54,073 nt of DNA from Gammaproteobacteria bacterium (GTDB lineage Bacteria > Pseudomonadota > Gammaproteobacteria > Pseudomonadales > Ketobacteraceae), in NCBI GenBank assembly GCA_013178375.1, contig JABLXQ010000042.1, positions 1 to 54,073 on the forward strand. Reading direction: 5' to 3'. Below the pieces are notes generated by a model that ran no database searches, was not told the origin of the DNA, and saw only the letters and a program-made list of their open reading frames with translations. This document shows positions 18,213 through 27,477 of the stretch, piece by piece (the stretch's first letter is position 1; each line of letters begins with the position of its first letter). The position numbers and the translations under genes were made by a program.

Positions 18213-19085
18213 TTACGACAGCCGTTGCAAGGTCAGCGTGGCGGTTGCGAGCAGCTTGTCGCCTGCACCGGCATCCAGCAATTCAATCAAAACGACACTG
18301 TGATCCCGGGCGTCTCTGACAATGGTTCCCCGGGTTCGCGACGGCCCCACTTTCAATTGGGACAAGAAGTGGATCTGGATATCGGTCGCGGTCATGCCAG
18401 GCCGCATGGCGTTGGCGGCAGCTTCCATGGTAATGGCCTGCACACCGCCGCTGATCGTGCCAATACTGTTGCCCACGTAGGGCGTCAGCGCAACCTCGAC
18501 TATTCCCGCTCCCGCATTACACACTTTCAGGCCGATGCGGTCATCCAGCGCAGCTTCATTGTAATGGTCTGATGTCCTGTTCCGTACCGCACCCATCCAT
18601 TTCTTCGGATCGTACTCGTCCATCCCGCTTGCTCCGGTGCGGGGGATTCTGGTAAATGTCACCAGACTTTTTGCAGCCAGCGTCAGCGGTGACTGCCCGG
18701 CACAAGTGCCATCAAGACTTGCCTGCAGTTCATCAAGGTCCGTAACGCCGTGACCATCGTAGATGTCGACAGCAACAAAAATGACTTTTTTGCCGCGACG
18801 CAGCAGTCTCGCATCGACCAAAACAGGGCCGTCTGTCAAAGGACCCGCGGCATGCACTGACAGGTCCTGGGTAGCCGTCCAGTCAGGACTCCAGGCGGCC
18901 AACACCGGATCGGAACCGGCAACATCCACCATCGTGACCAGCACACCCAGTCTGCAGGACTGGTTCTGCGCACGGATCTCATTGGTTAACGGAGCGATCA
19001 TCAAACAGCGCTCCGGATCAACCAGCCTGGATGACAGATTGAGATCAAAACAAAAATTCTTCCGGCCAATAGCAGTGTCTGACAT
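18213..19085 (-). CDS. Double-hotdog protein, PaaI-like thioesterase family
   Basis: About 290 residues from the ATG at 19085, which has GGGGAAG upstream. An in-frame start 15 codons earlier would add a Cys-containing stretch and is less likely. Two hotdog folds in tandem are suggested: the first ends near VIFVAVDIYDG, and the second contains NSIGTISGGVQAITMEAAA, a PaaI-like helix motif, then IHFLSQLKVGPSRTRG. Such proteins hydrolyse or hydrate acyl-CoAs. It is the last gene of a six-gene minus-strand operon, so release of a stalled CoA ester is a reasonable guess. Hydratase activity cannot be excluded. Confidence 0.75.
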   Translation of the reverse strand: MSDTAIGRKNFCFDLNLSSRLVDPERCLMIAPLTNEIRAQNQSCRLGVLVTMVDVAGSDPVLAAWSPDWTATQDLSVHAAGPLTDGPVLVDARLLRRGKKVIFVAVDIYDGHGVTDLDELQASLDGTCAGQSPLTLAAKSLVTFTRIPRTGASGMDEYDPKKWMGAVRNRTSDHYNEAALDDRIGLKVCNAGAGIVEVALTPYVGNSIGTISGGVQAITMEAAANAMRPGMTATDIQIHFLSQLKVGPSRTRGTIVRDARDHSVVLIELLDAGAGDKLLATATLTLQRLS

Positions 19086-19162
19086 CGATGCTTCCCCAAT
19101 TTTACAGCCTGTACATTTCACCGGGATCAAATTCGCCGCCGCAGCCGCTTTTCAACAATCGG

Positions 19163-19975
19163 CTACCCTTTGGAGGCAATCACTCCACCGTCACACAGAA
19201 TATCCACACCGGTCAGATAGCTGGCTTTATCACTGGCACAGAAGGCCAGTAACGCCGCGATTTCCTCCGGCCGGCCAAATCGTTTCAAGGCGGCCTTTTT
19301 CAGCATTTCCTCGGAGCCGCTCACTTTCTCCAGCCGCCCCATCTCGGTATCAAAAGATCCGGGAGAAACGGAAAGTGTCCTGGCATTCTTCTCCCCAAAC
19401 CTTGCTGCGTTCTTTCTGCTGTACCAGATGACAAAGCTTTTGCTGATCGAATACGCCAGACCGTTACGGTACAAACCTTTCGGCATGAAGCGGCAGGGAA
19501 ACAGCGCTTTTTTAAGCAAGACATCCACATTGGAACAGGCGTGGGCAAAAGCACGTTTTGGAATCAAAAACCCTGGCATCAGGTACGCCGCCATGGAAGC
19601 CACATTCACCAGCGCAAAGCCATCCGACGCAATCTCATAGGCGGCCTCGGTGATATTGATCGTCCCCAGCGTATTGACCTTCATGATGATATCCGGGCCT
19701 TGCATCTGCGGACTCAAACCCGCCGTGTGAATCACGGCTCCAACACGGCCCTGACTCGTGGCAAATTTGAACAACGCGTCCACGGAATCGCGATTGGAAA
19801 TATCACACACCACAGAATCGCAACTGATGTGGTGCTGTTTCAGTTCGGCGATGGCAGCATCCAGCTTTTTCTGGTTGATATCGCAGATAATCACATGATG
19901 ATCCGACCCCAGCACCTTTGCCGTGGCAAGACCCATCCCCCCGGCCCCGCCCGTGATAATGGCAATGTTTTTCAT
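19163..19975 (-). CDS. SDR-family oxidoreductase with enlarged substrate loop
   Basis: A 270-residue SDR: TGGAGGMG at 8-15, HTAG replacing the usual NNAG, a serine in VASMAAY and the catalytic YSISK. Between the serine and the tyrosine lies an unusually long insertion (LMPGFLIPKRAFAHACSNVD onward), giving a wider or covered substrate pocket, as in some steroid or terpene alcohol SDRs. The end reads TGVDILCDGGVIASKG. Asp in ICDINQ suggests NAD preference. It lies between the ligase and the hotdog gene in the minus-strand operon. The substrate is unknown. Confidence 0.85.
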   Translation of the reverse strand: MKNIAIITGGAGGMGLATAKVLGSDHHVIICDINQKKLDAAIAELKQHHISCDSVVCDISNRDSVDALFKFATSQGRVGAVIHTAGLSPQMQGPDIIMKVNTLGTINITEAAYEIASDGFALVNVASMAAYLMPGFLIPKRAFAHACSNVDVLLKKALFPCRFMPKGLYRNGLAYSISKSFVIWYSRKNAARFGEKNARTLSVSPGSFDTEMGRLEKVSGSEEMLKKAALKRFGRPEEIAALLAFCASDKASYLTGVDILCDGGVIASKG

Positions 19976-20046
19976 TGTTTTATTTCACTCCACGGAAAAC
20001 CGGGCCTCAACAGCGGGGAATGCCGTTTGGAAAAAATCGCTGACCG

Positions 20047-21525
20047 CTATTCAAACAGTTTGCGTAACGTGGGCAGATGCACCTTGTAAGAAGCCGTGCG
20101 CGGAAGCTCGTTGACATATTTCCATTTGACCGGAATGTGAGTCGCTGCGAGCAGCTGACGCAAGTGTTGCTCCAGATCGGCAAAGGTGGGTTCTTTCACA
20201 CCGGCTTTGAGCTGAATGGCGGCGGCAGGCACCTGGCCAAGCCGGTGATCCGTAACGCCAATAACACCTGCTGCTGAAATGGCGGGATGTTGCAACAGAG
20301 CTTTTTCGATGGTTTCCGGCAACACCTTGAAGCCACCGCGCATGATCGCTCCATCCGCCCTGCCGCAAAGAAACAGAAATCCATCCTCATCCAGATAAGC
20401 GATGTCCGAAGTGCGAATCCATTCCGGCCCCATGCGGGGGGAAACCACTTCCAGCACACCCATGGTCCCGGCGGGCAATACTGCATTGGTATCCGGATCA
20501 ATCACCCTGACGTGAGCGCCGGGAAATGGCTTGCCAACACTGCCCAGCTTTTTTTCGCCCCAGACGGCATAAATTTCGGGCGTCATGCTGGTTACAGGCC
20601 CACCAAATTCCGTCGCACCATAGGCCAGCAGAATCGGAACGCCATAACGCTCCTCGAACGCTTTGTGCACTGCGGGATCAAGGGGCGCCGAACCCGTGCC
20701 GATCATTTTCAGGGAAGCAAAATCCTCCCGCGGCAGGTCTGCATCCAGAATCGTCTGCACACCGGAAGGCGGTAATCCACCAGCAGCGGGCCGGAATCGT
20801 TTCAGATGATCATGCCAACCTTCAACACTGAAACGATCCAGCAACACACCACGCTGCCCTCGCAATAGCGGCGCAATTGTGGAGTGGAGCCCCGTGATAT
20901 TCCCGGCAGGAAAATACATCAGAACTGGCGGCAGCAGCTGAGGATTGGCTCCCGCAGAGGAAGGCGTCGGACGTCCTCCAACAATGTGGGTAGCAATGGT
21001 TTCGTATGAAAATTCAAATGGCTTGGGAGCGCCAGTCGTGCCGCTGGTATGAATCTCGATGATCGGAGTATCCGAGATTGCAGCGTCGATGGTGGATCGT
21101 TCAAGGCCCGCAACCAGAACCGCATCCTTTTGCGATAATGCAATTGCCGCTATTCCATTGGATGCAAGCGCCGCGACCATTTCGTTGTCGAAGGTTTCTT
21201 CTGCCGCAATCACAACGGCTGGCTTGATGAGTTCAATCTCGCGAGCCATGGCGGTGGAGGACTGAAATGGGTACACCAGGCGGAACGAATAGCGTTTCTC
21301 CATCAACCCCAAATAGGCCGCTATTGCCGACGGCCTGTTTTTCGCTACCAACACCACCTTGGCGTTGGCAGCGGCGCCACTTTCAGCGATCAACTCCGTC
21401 ACCAAACTGGCAACCCGCCTCAGGTCACCCCAGGTATACCAGTGCTTTTCAAATTCAATGGCATGATCATCCTGGGCCCGGCCAAGCACCGCTGCACTGA
21501 GTTGATGGAGTCCGCTCGATACCAT
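20047..21525 (-). CDS. AMP-forming acyl-CoA ligase (ANL superfamily)
   Basis: A 492-residue adenylate-forming enzyme. The phosphate loop is HTSGTTGAPKP (159-169), the adenine region YGATEFGGP, the hinge region RTSDIAYLDEDGFLFLCGRADG, and the C-terminal lysine probably that in RTASYKV. The length is short for fatty-acyl ligases (~550) and fits aryl or cyclic carboxylate ligases. It would activate a free carboxylic acid with ATP and CoA at the entry to beta-oxidation. It overlaps no neighbour and sits between two SDR genes. Exact acid specificity is unknown. Confidence 0.9.
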   Translation of the reverse strand: MVSSGLHQLSAAVLGRAQDDHAIEFEKHWYTWGDLRRVASLVTELIAESGAAANAKVVLVAKNRPSAIAAYLGLMEKRYSFRLVYPFQSSTAMAREIELIKPAVVIAAEETFDNEMVAALASNGIAAIALSQKDAVLVAGLERSTIDAAISDTPIIEIHTSGTTGAPKPFEFSYETIATHIVGGRPTPSSAGANPQLLPPVLMYFPAGNITGLHSTIAPLLRGQRGVLLDRFSVEGWHDHLKRFRPAAGGLPPSGVQTILDADLPREDFASLKMIGTGSAPLDPAVHKAFEERYGVPILLAYGATEFGGPVTSMTPEIYAVWGEKKLGSVGKPFPGAHVRVIDPDTNAVLPAGTMGVLEVVSPRMGPEWIRTSDIAYLDEDGFLFLCGRADGAIMRGGFKVLPETIEKALLQHPAISAAGVIGVTDHRLGQVPAAAIQLKAGVKEPTFADLEQHLRQLLAATHIPVKWKYVNELPRTASYKVHLPTLRKLFE

Positions 21526-21561
21526 AATCCTGCCAAATCAAGTCACGCCAAATAAGTCACA

Positions 21562-22275
21562 TTAAACCAGTCCGACGACGGGAATTCCCGCTCCGTGCAC
21601 CGCAATGCTTGCATCCGAGGCCAGGAATCCAACCACACTCGCCAGATCATCCGGTTTCACCCACTTGCTGAAATCCGCGCCGGGCATGCTTTTGCGATTC
21701 GCCGGCGTGTCAATGATGGACGGCATGATGCAGTTCACATTGATGTTCTTGCCGCGCAACTCATCTGCCATGCTCTCCGTCAAGCGCGAAACGGCACTCT
21801 TGGATGCGATATACGCCCCCATTTGCCCCACCCCTTTTTGCGAAGAGGCTGACGACACATTGATGATCTTGCCACCACCCTGCTTCAGCATGACAGGAAC
21901 CGTTGCTGCCGCCGTGTTGACGATGGAACGGGTGTTGAGATTGAACATAAAGTTCCAGGTTGCGTCGGATGTCTCATGCACGGCTTCACCCATGACAAAA
22001 CCACCGGCGATATTCGCCAGAACATCAATGCGCCCAAACCGCTTGATGATTTTGGCGAACGCATCGCTGGTGGATTCCTTTTTGGTAAGGTCGCAAGCCA
22101 GAAGAATTTCATTTCCTTCATCGCTTTCAGGAAATACTTTCTGCAACAGTTCTTCACTGAAATCGATCAACGCCAGTTCGGCGCCCGCCCTGCGAAAGTA
22201 GCCTGCAATACTCTGCCCAAGCCCGCCGGCTGCACCGGTGACAACCACAACCTTATCGGAAAATGTACTCATCAT
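21562..22275 (-). CDS. Short-chain dehydrogenase/reductase
   Basis: A 237-residue classical SDR beginning MMSTFSDKVV, with AAGGGA eight bases before the first ATG. TGAAGGLG is at 13-20, IDFS marks an NAD-type acidic end to strand two, NIAG replaces NNAG, and VSSASSQKG plus YIASK give Ser, Tyr and Lys. It ends in GIPVVGLV without the usual DGG. It is co-directional with the ligase (36 bases) and the crotonase, so oxidation of a hydroxyacyl-CoA or ring alcohol is likely. Confidence 0.9.
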   Translation of the reverse strand: MMSTFSDKVVVVTGAAGGLGQSIAGYFRRAGAELALIDFSEELLQKVFPESDEGNEILLACDLTKKESTSDAFAKIIKRFGRIDVLANIAGGFVMGEAVHETSDATWNFMFNLNTRSIVNTAAATVPVMLKQGGGKIINVSSASSQKGVGQMGAYIASKSAVSRLTESMADELRGKNINVNCIMPSIIDTPANRKSMPGADFSKWVKPDDLASVVGFLASDASIAVHGAGIPVVGLV

Positions 22276-22326
22276 TGCTCAATCCCTTATTCGGCTTGTT
22301 ACGCTGGTCGGCTTTTGCCGACCACA

Positions 22327-23160
22327 TCATTGCGGCTTTTTGCCAGCCTGTTTCAATTTTTCCAGATCCACCAATACCGGGAATCCGCACTGGGCCACCG
22401 CATTGCCATGCCCCAGCGAGTGGATGTCGAACACCGACTGGGTTGCCGCATACTGACCCATGATATCCAGCGTCTGGTTGACCGCACGTTTTGCCATGGC
22501 GAGTCCAAACGCCGGCATCTTGGCGATCTGCTGGGCAAGCTCCATCGCCTGGGAGTCCAGCTCCGCCAGCGGGATCACACGATTCACCATCCCCAGTTCG
22601 CGCGCTTCCTCAGCCGTGATGGAAGACGCAGTAAACAGCATCTCCTTGGCCTTGCGCGGGCCGAATTCCCAGGTGTGGCCGTGATATTCCACGCCGCCGA
22701 TACCCATCATCACCACCGGATCACGAAACACTGCATTGTCCGCCGCCAGAATAAGATCGCAAGGCCAGCACAGCATCATGCCCGCCGCAATACAGGAACC
22801 CTGCACAACAGCAATCGACGGCTTGGGAATATCGCGCCACTTGCGGCAGAAACCCAGAAAGTGTTTACGTTCGTGCATGTACAGCTTCATCATGCCGGAC
22901 TCAGCCTTGTCCTGCTCGAACTGGGCTGCGGCATTGGTATTCGACAGATCGTGTCCCGATGAAAAATGCTTGCCGTTGGCACGCAGCACGATCACCTTGA
23001 CCTGATCGTCTTCGGCGGCGCGGTCCCAGGCTTTGTCGAGTTCAATCAGCAGTTCCTTGTTTTGCGCATTGGCCTGCTGGGGACGGTTCAGGCTGATTAT
23101 CGCCACCGCACCTTCGGTTGCGTAGGTGACGGGGCTGGAAACGGTGGCTTCATTTGTCAT
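22327..23160 (-). CDS. Enoyl-CoA hydratase/isomerase (crotonase) family
   Basis: A 277-residue crotonase from the ATG at 23160, with AGAGAGGA upstream (ATG 23166 is equally in frame). The first oxyanion-hole segment is KHFSSGHDLS, the second GSCIAAGMMLCWPCD. The residue aligning with the first catalytic glutamate of standard hydratases appears to be hydrophobic (AAGMMLCW instead of GGGCELALM). A distinctive GVEYHGHTWEFGPRKAKE follows at about 156-173, with E158 a possible acid/base. Besides hydration, crotonases catalyse isomerisation, C-C hydrolysis and ring opening, so the annotated reaction is uncertain. Confidence 0.87.
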   Translation of the reverse strand: MTNEATVSSPVTYATEGAVAIISLNRPQQANAQNKELLIELDKAWDRAAEDDQVKVIVLRANGKHFSSGHDLSNTNAAAQFEQDKAESGMMKLYMHERKHFLGFCRKWRDIPKPSIAVVQGSCIAAGMMLCWPCDLILAADNAVFRDPVVMMGIGGVEYHGHTWEFGPRKAKEMLFTASSITAEEARELGMVNRVIPLAELDSQAMELAQQIAKMPAFGLAMAKRAVNQTLDIMGQYAATQSVFDIHSLGHGNAVAQCGFPVLVDLEKLKQAGKKPQ

Positions 23161-23236
23161 GACCATAATCCTCTCTGATCTGGCTGTATTTGTATTTATG
23201 TTTGTACGTAAGCAGCTAGTTAGGATGCGTGGGAAA

Positions 23237-24016
23237 TCAGCGTGGCTGCATCCGGATGGCGCCATCCAGACGAACCGTTTCACCGTTGATGTAACAGTTG
23301 CGAATCATCTCCAGCACCATGCTGGCAAATTCGTCCGGGTGTCCAAGCCGACGCGGGTAAGGCACCATGGCACCCAGTGCATCCTTCATTTCCTGCGGCG
23401 CCCTGGCCATGGCCGGCGTATCGAAAATCCCGGGCTGAATGGTGTTGACCCGAATATTCTCGCGCGACAGATCGCGCGCAATGGTGAGCGTCATGCCCAC
23501 AATAGCGGCCTTCGCAGCAGAATAAGCCGCCTGCCCCATCTGACCGTCGGTAGCCGCTGCCGATGCGGTATTCACAATCACACCACGCTCTTCATCGACC
23601 GGTTCACCCGCCATCATGCCGGCTGCCGCGCGCGTGATACAACGGAAAGTACCAACGGTATTCAGCCGCAGCACCCATTCAAACTGATCGGTTGGAAATA
23701 TCTTGATCTCACCGGTTTTCTTGTCACGACGGGCGGTGGGAATGGCGTTGCCACCACCGGCGCAGCAGACCAGCACGCGTTCCTGACCATTGACTTCGCG
23801 GGCCTGTGCAAAGGCGTTGTCGACGCTTTCGTCAGACAGCACATCGCACTGGCAAAAAACAGCGCCGGTTTCCTCCGCCACCTTCTCTCCGATGTCCTTG
23901 TTCAGGTCGAATATTGCAACCTTAACCCCCTGCGCCCTCAAGGCTTTAACAGTCGCCAGACCCAGTCCGGACGCACCGCCCGTCACCACCGCGGCAAGAG
24001 TGGAATCAATGTTCAT
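23237..24016 (-). CDS. SDR, 17beta-HSD10-like 3-hydroxyacyl-CoA dehydrogenase type
   Basis: A 259-residue SDR similar to human HSD17B10 and bacterial type II 3-hydroxyacyl-CoA dehydrogenases. It shows TGGASGLG, FDLNKD, VCCAGG, NTASAAATDGQMGQAAYSAAK with Ser, Tyr and Lys, and the ending RLDGAIRMQPR. The protein at 49748-50512 is a clear paralogue sharing EERGVIVNTAS, GQAAYSA and RLDGAIRM. It is the first gene of the minus-strand operon and diverges from the CoA-transferase at 24237. It should oxidise a 3-hydroxyacyl-CoA with NAD. Confidence 0.9.
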   Translation of the reverse strand: MNIDSTLAAVVTGGASGLGLATVKALRAQGVKVAIFDLNKDIGEKVAEETGAVFCQCDVLSDESVDNAFAQAREVNGQERVLVCCAGGGNAIPTARRDKKTGEIKIFPTDQFEWVLRLNTVGTFRCITRAAAGMMAGEPVDEERGVIVNTASAAATDGQMGQAAYSAAKAAIVGMTLTIARDLSRENIRVNTIQPGIFDTPAMARAPQEMKDALGAMVPYPRRLGHPDEFASMVLEMIRNCYINGETVRLDGAIRMQPR

Positions 24017-24043
24017 GGCACAAAATCCTCCGGAAATTTCTTG

Positions 24044-24076
24044 TGAAGTGGGGCTTGAATATCTATAACCACTTCA
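24044..24076. repeat. Inverted repeat in leader of SDR gene 23237-24016
   Basis: TGAAGTGG at 24044-24051 is the exact reverse complement of CCACTTCA at 24069-24076, separated by 17 bases. It starts 28 bases upstream of the SDR start codon, where it could be a leader hairpin or a second operator. Confidence 0.35.
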
Positions 24077-24139
24077 ATGGGTTACAGCCATAAGCAGCAA
24101 ATCATATGGGGCAGTTCTGCTGCGGCAACTCATTATATA

Positions 24140-24150
24140 CAACACTGTTG
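24140..24150. promoter_or_regulatory. Candidate TetR-type operator CAAC-ACT-GTTG
   Basis: An inverted repeat of the form CAAC-N3-GTTG in an AT-rich spot (TATATA before, TTTAGTATTATA after). It lies between the divergent SDR (start 24016) and CoA-transferase (start 24237). The same 11-bp form occurs at 28816, 36971 and 47264, always in a divergent intergenic region. Confidence 0.6.
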
Positions 24151-24236
24151 TTGTTTAGTATTATACCTTGAATAATTCTTCCAAATCCAACGTCTTCATC
24201 GCTAGACGTGCACCTGCAGAGGAACGGGGAAAACCT

Positions 24237-25463
24237 ATGACCCAAGTAATGAAAGGCGTGAAAGTCCTTGAGGTAGCGCAATTTACCTTTGTACCTGCTG
24301 CTGGCGCCATTCTGGCTGACTGGGGCGCGGATGTAGTCAAGATTGAACACCCTGTTCGTGGCGATACGCAACGCGGATTCATCAATATGGGCGGGATGAA
24401 AATCGACCCGCAACGCAACACCATGATGGAACACGCCAATCGCGGCAAACGCAGCGTTGGCATCGACATATCCAATCCGGAAGGTGTCGAGCTGATCTAT
24501 GAAATCGCCAAAACGGCCGATGTGTTTCTTACCAACTATCTGCCCTTTCAACGGCAGAAACTGAAAATCGATCTTGAACATATCCGTGCGGTGAATCCCA
24601 AGATCATTTATGCACGCGGCAGCGCCTATGGCGACAAGGGGCCCGAGCGCGATGTCGGCGGCTTCGATGGCACCGCATTCTGGTCCCGCAGCGGCGTTGG
24701 TTTCTCGATGTCCCCCGCTGAACTGGGCCAGCCCCTGCCACAGGGAATTGCCGCATTTGGCGACTCCATTGGCGGCATGAATATCGCCGGTGGCATTGCG
24801 GCAGCACTGTTTCATCGGGCCCAAACCGGCGAAGCATCCGAAGTGGATGTGTCGCTGCTCAGCACGGCCTGGTGGGCGGCGGGCTCGGCAGTCGATCTGT
24901 TTATCGAAAAACGGGAAGTCATGCGCAATCGCATGCCCCGCTCAGGCGGCAATCCGGGCAACCCCTTCACCGGCAATTATTCAACCTCCGATGGCGGCAC
25001 CATCAATCTGTGTATCCTCACTCCTGGCGCCTATATCCGCGACACCTTTGCGCACCTCGGCATTCCCGAAGCAGCGGATGACAGCCGGTTCTCCACTGTC
25101 GAATCCCTGATGCGCAACTGGAGCGATGCCAGCGATCTCATGGCGAAAGCCTTTGCCAGCAAGCCATTCGAATACTGGCGCCAGCACCTCAAAACCATGA
25201 AAGGCCAATGGGCTCCCGTCCAAAGCCTGCTGGACCTCGCCAGCGACGATCAGGCTCTGGCCAACGACATGCTGTTCGAAGTCGAATCCGTCGACGGCGG
25301 CGATCCGATCAAACTGGTACGCGGCCCGGTTCAATTCAATCATGAACCCGTAAAAAATACCCGCGCGCCACAGGCATCGGAGCATACCGAAACCTATCTC
25401 ATGGAATTGGGCGTGGAATGGGAACGCATTGAGCAGTTGAAGTCGAGCGGTGCAATCGCCTGA
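24237..25463 (+). CDS. Class III CoA-transferase (CaiB/BaiF)
   Basis: A 408-residue protein from the ATG at 24237 (GAGGAACGGGG upstream). [30 protein letters not shown] (about 10-39) is the standard N-terminal CoA-transferase segment. D176 in AAFGDSIGG matches the catalytic aspartate, and the interlocked-fold landmark [13 protein letters not shown] follows. Unlike the pair at the left edge, it stands alone and should be a homodimer. With a ligase two genes downstream it offers an alternative CoA-activation route or CoA recycling from an end product. The promoter region carries a candidate shared operator. Confidence 0.92.
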   Translation: MTQVMKGVKVLEVAQFTFVPAAGAILADWGADVVKIEHPVRGDTQRGFINMGGMKIDPQRNTMMEHANRGKRSVGIDISNPEGVELIYEIAKTADVFLTNYLPFQRQKLKIDLEHIRAVNPKIIYARGSAYGDKGPERDVGGFDGTAFWSRSGVGFSMSPAELGQPLPQGIAAFGDSIGGMNIAGGIAAALFHRAQTGEASEVDVSLLSTAWWAAGSAVDLFIEKREVMRNRMPRSGGNPGNPFTGNYSTSDGGTINLCILTPGAYIRDTFAHLGIPEAADDSRFSTVESLMRNWSDASDLMAKAFASKPFEYWRQHLKTMKGQWAPVQSLLDLASDDQALANDMLFEVESVDGGDPIKLVRGPVQFNHEPVKNTRAPQASEHTETYLMELGVEWERIEQLKSSGAIA

Positions 25464-25532
25464 AGAACGCCATAAAAAGATCAGCGCAAGAACAAGATCA
25501 ACGCTAAAAAGAGCAACGATAACGAGAGCATT

Positions 25533-25823
25533 ATGAAGCCTGGAACAAAACTGAAAAGCGCAGTTTGCGATACAGAAGTGATGGTTATCAAGGGAACCAA
25601 TATTGCGGTGGACTGCGGCGGCAAGCCCATGTCAGATACCGCCCCGGCAGCACGGGCCGATCTGGATGCAGCGTTCGCTGAAGGCACCAAAATGGGCAAG
25701 CGCTACGTCAATGCTGACAGTACGGTTGAGCTGCTCTGCGTCAAAGCCGGCAAAGGCTCACTGTCAATTGGCGGAACGCCACTGCAGATCAAGGACAGCA
25801 AACCTTTACCATCATCCGACTGA
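25533..25823 (+). CDS. Small conserved-looking three-cysteine protein, function unknown
   Basis: A 96-residue protein with ATG at 25533 and GAGAG upstream. It contains three cysteines: C12 (SAVCDTEV), C28 (VDCGGKPM) and C69 (ELLCVKAGKG). It also has GTKMGKRY and the ending LKIKD-like LQIKDSKPLPSSD. No signal peptide or membrane segment is visible. The spacing of the cysteines suggests a small metal or zinc-ribbon-like fold, but they do not form a known pair motif. It lies between a CoA-transferase and an acyl-CoA ligase, ten bases before the latter. From memory, similar small proteins accompany acyl-CoA ligases elsewhere; I cannot verify this here. Confidence 0.75.
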   Translation: MKPGTKLKSAVCDTEVMVIKGTNIAVDCGGKPMSDTAPAARADLDAAFAEGTKMGKRYVNADSTVELLCVKAGKGSLSIGGTPLQIKDSKPLPSSD

Positions 25824-25833
25824 AGGCCTGCCC

Positions 25834-27330
25834 ATGAATATTTCACTGTTTCTGCAAATGGCGGCGGACGCCGAGCCGGATCGTATTGCGCTGGTCTGTA
25901 GCGGTCGGCGCTGGAGCTACAGCGAACTTTGGCAAGCTGCACAGGGAGCAGCCACCAACATCGCGCAGAGCGGTTGCCAATTTGTGGCTCTGCTTGATGA
26001 GAGCAGCGAGGCTACGCCCATCGCCCTGTTTGGCGCAGCGCTGGCCGGCGTTCCCTATGTGCCACTGAATTACCGGCTTGCCGATGCAGACCTCGCGGCA
26101 TTGCTGAGTCGGATTGCACCGGCGTACGCAATCGGTGATGTGGAACGCATTCAGCGTCTCAATCCCGACGGCCATCACGCGTGTCTCAAGCGGGCCGATT
26201 TCGTTTCCGCTGCCGAAGCCGTAGCTGAACCCTTTGTCGAGCCAGAGCAGGAAGACGGTGGCATTGCCGCGCAGATCTTTACCAGCGGTACCACGTCTGC
26301 ACCCAAGGCGGCACTGCTGAAACATGCCAATCTGCTGTCCTACATCCTGGGCACCGTCGAATTTGGTTCGGCATCACCTGAAGAAGCCAGTCTGGTATGC
26401 GTTCCGCCCTATCATATTGCCGGAATCGCAGCGTTGCTCAGCTCTATTTATGCCATGCGCAAAATCCTGCTGCTGCCAGCGTTTGATCCGGATAGCTGGC
26501 TGACGCTTGCCAGCGAGGAACGCGCCAGCAATGCCTTTGTCGTGCCCACGATGCTGTCCCGCATTATCGCGCGCATGGAAGAAGGCGCGAAAGCCGACCT
26601 GTCGTCGCTGCAGGCGATTGCTTATGGTGGCGGACCCATGCCGGTCGTCGTAATCGAACAGGCCATGCGGCTGTTTCCGAAATGCGGCTTCACCAATGCC
26701 TACGGCCTGACGGAAACCAGTTCCACCATCGCCTTGCTGGGGCCGGAGGACCACAGAACCGCCTATGCTTCCACTGATCCTGCGGTTCGCGCCCGTCTCG
26801 GTTCCGTAGGCCGTCCACTGCCGACGATCGAGCTGGAAATTCGTGACGAGGAAGGCAAGCGTCTTCCTGCTGGCGAGCGGGGCGAAATCTACGTGCGCGG
26901 TGAACAGGTGTCGGGCGAATACCGTGAACGCTCAGCGCTGGATTCCGCTGGCTGGTTCCCAACCCGCGATGCAGGCTGGCTGGATGAAGAAGGTTTCCTG
27001 TTTCTGGCCGGACGTGCTGACGACGTGATCGTGCGCGGTGGCGAAAATATTTCACCCGGCGAAATCGAAGATGTCCTGCTGACGCATCCATCAATCGCAG
27101 ACGCAGCGGCAGTGGCGGTCCCCTCCACCGAGTGGGGCGAAGCCGTCGGAATCGCGATAGCCATCAAACCCGACTGTGCTACCCCCAGCGACAGCGAGTT
27201 GCGCGGCTTGATCAAGGATCGTCTGCGCTCTTCGCGAGTTCCGGAACGCATTGCGGTGCTGAACGCACTGCCCTACAACGAAATGGGTAAATTGCTGCGC
27301 CGCGAGATTCGCAAACTGTTCAGCAACTGA
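25834..27330 (+). CDS. AMP-forming acyl-CoA ligase (ANL superfamily)
   Basis: The ATG at 25834 gives 498 residues, beginning directly with the conserved N-terminal ANL segment. Upstream in-frame codons run through the preceding small gene in another frame and are rejected. Core motifs are FTSGTTSAPKAALL (phosphate loop, Ser replacing the usual Gly after TT), NAYGLTETSS, GWFPTRDAGWLDEEGFLFLAGRADD and RGGENISPGEIEDVL. The C-terminal catalytic lysine is in YNEMGKLLR. It resembles medium-chain or cyclic-acid ligases. With the CoA-transferase upstream it forms an acid-activation operon that ends at a strong bidirectional terminator. Confidence 0.92.
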   Translation: MNISLFLQMAADAEPDRIALVCSGRRWSYSELWQAAQGAATNIAQSGCQFVALLDESSEATPIALFGAALAGVPYVPLNYRLADADLAALLSRIAPAYAIGDVERIQRLNPDGHHACLKRADFVSAAEAVAEPFVEPEQEDGGIAAQIFTSGTTSAPKAALLKHANLLSYILGTVEFGSASPEEASLVCVPPYHIAGIAALLSSIYAMRKILLLPAFDPDSWLTLASEERASNAFVVPTMLSRIIARMEEGAKADLSSLQAIAYGGGPMPVVVIEQAMRLFPKCGFTNAYGLTETSSTIALLGPEDHRTAYASTDPAVRARLGSVGRPLPTIELEIRDEEGKRLPAGERGEIYVRGEQVSGEYRERSALDSAGWFPTRDAGWLDEEGFLFLAGRADDVIVRGGENISPGEIEDVLLTHPSIADAAAVAVPSTEWGEAVGIAIAIKPDCATPSDSELRGLIKDRLRSSRVPERIAVLNALPYNEMGKLLRREIRKLFSN

Positions 27331-27348
27331 CGTCGCCCACAAAAAAAA

Positions 27349-27401
27349 CCGCTTCAGCGTCGAATTGAGTATTCAAATCGGCGCTGAGGCGGCTTCTTTT
27401 T
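27349..27401. terminator. Bidirectional terminator
   Basis: CCGCTTCAGCG pairs with CGCTGAGGCGG (one G-U). T-rich sequence follows on the plus strand, and an eight-base A-run precedes the stem, giving a T-run on the minus strand. It separates the convergent ligase and thiolase genes. Confidence 0.8.
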
Positions 27402-27414
27402 GCCTGAACATTGG

Positions 27415-27462
27415 CAGTCCTCGGGCAAGAGCAGGAATAGCACTTCTCCTGCCTGAAGACTG
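27415..27462. terminator. Second imperfect hairpin upstream of thiolase stop
   Basis: The 13-base arm beginning CAGTCCTCGGGCA pairs with TGCCTGAAGACTG, with one mismatch and one wobble. A competing inner stem GCAGGA/TCCTGC shares three bases. There is no T-run of its own; it probably backs up the neighbouring terminator for the thiolase transcript. Confidence 0.4.
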
Positions 27463-27477
27463 TCACTCATCCAACGA

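Noticed and set aside
24140-24150. Reading the CAAC-N3-GTTG sites as known KstR or PsrA operators
   Set aside because: The half-site sequence and spacing differ from the consensus forms I know for those regulators.
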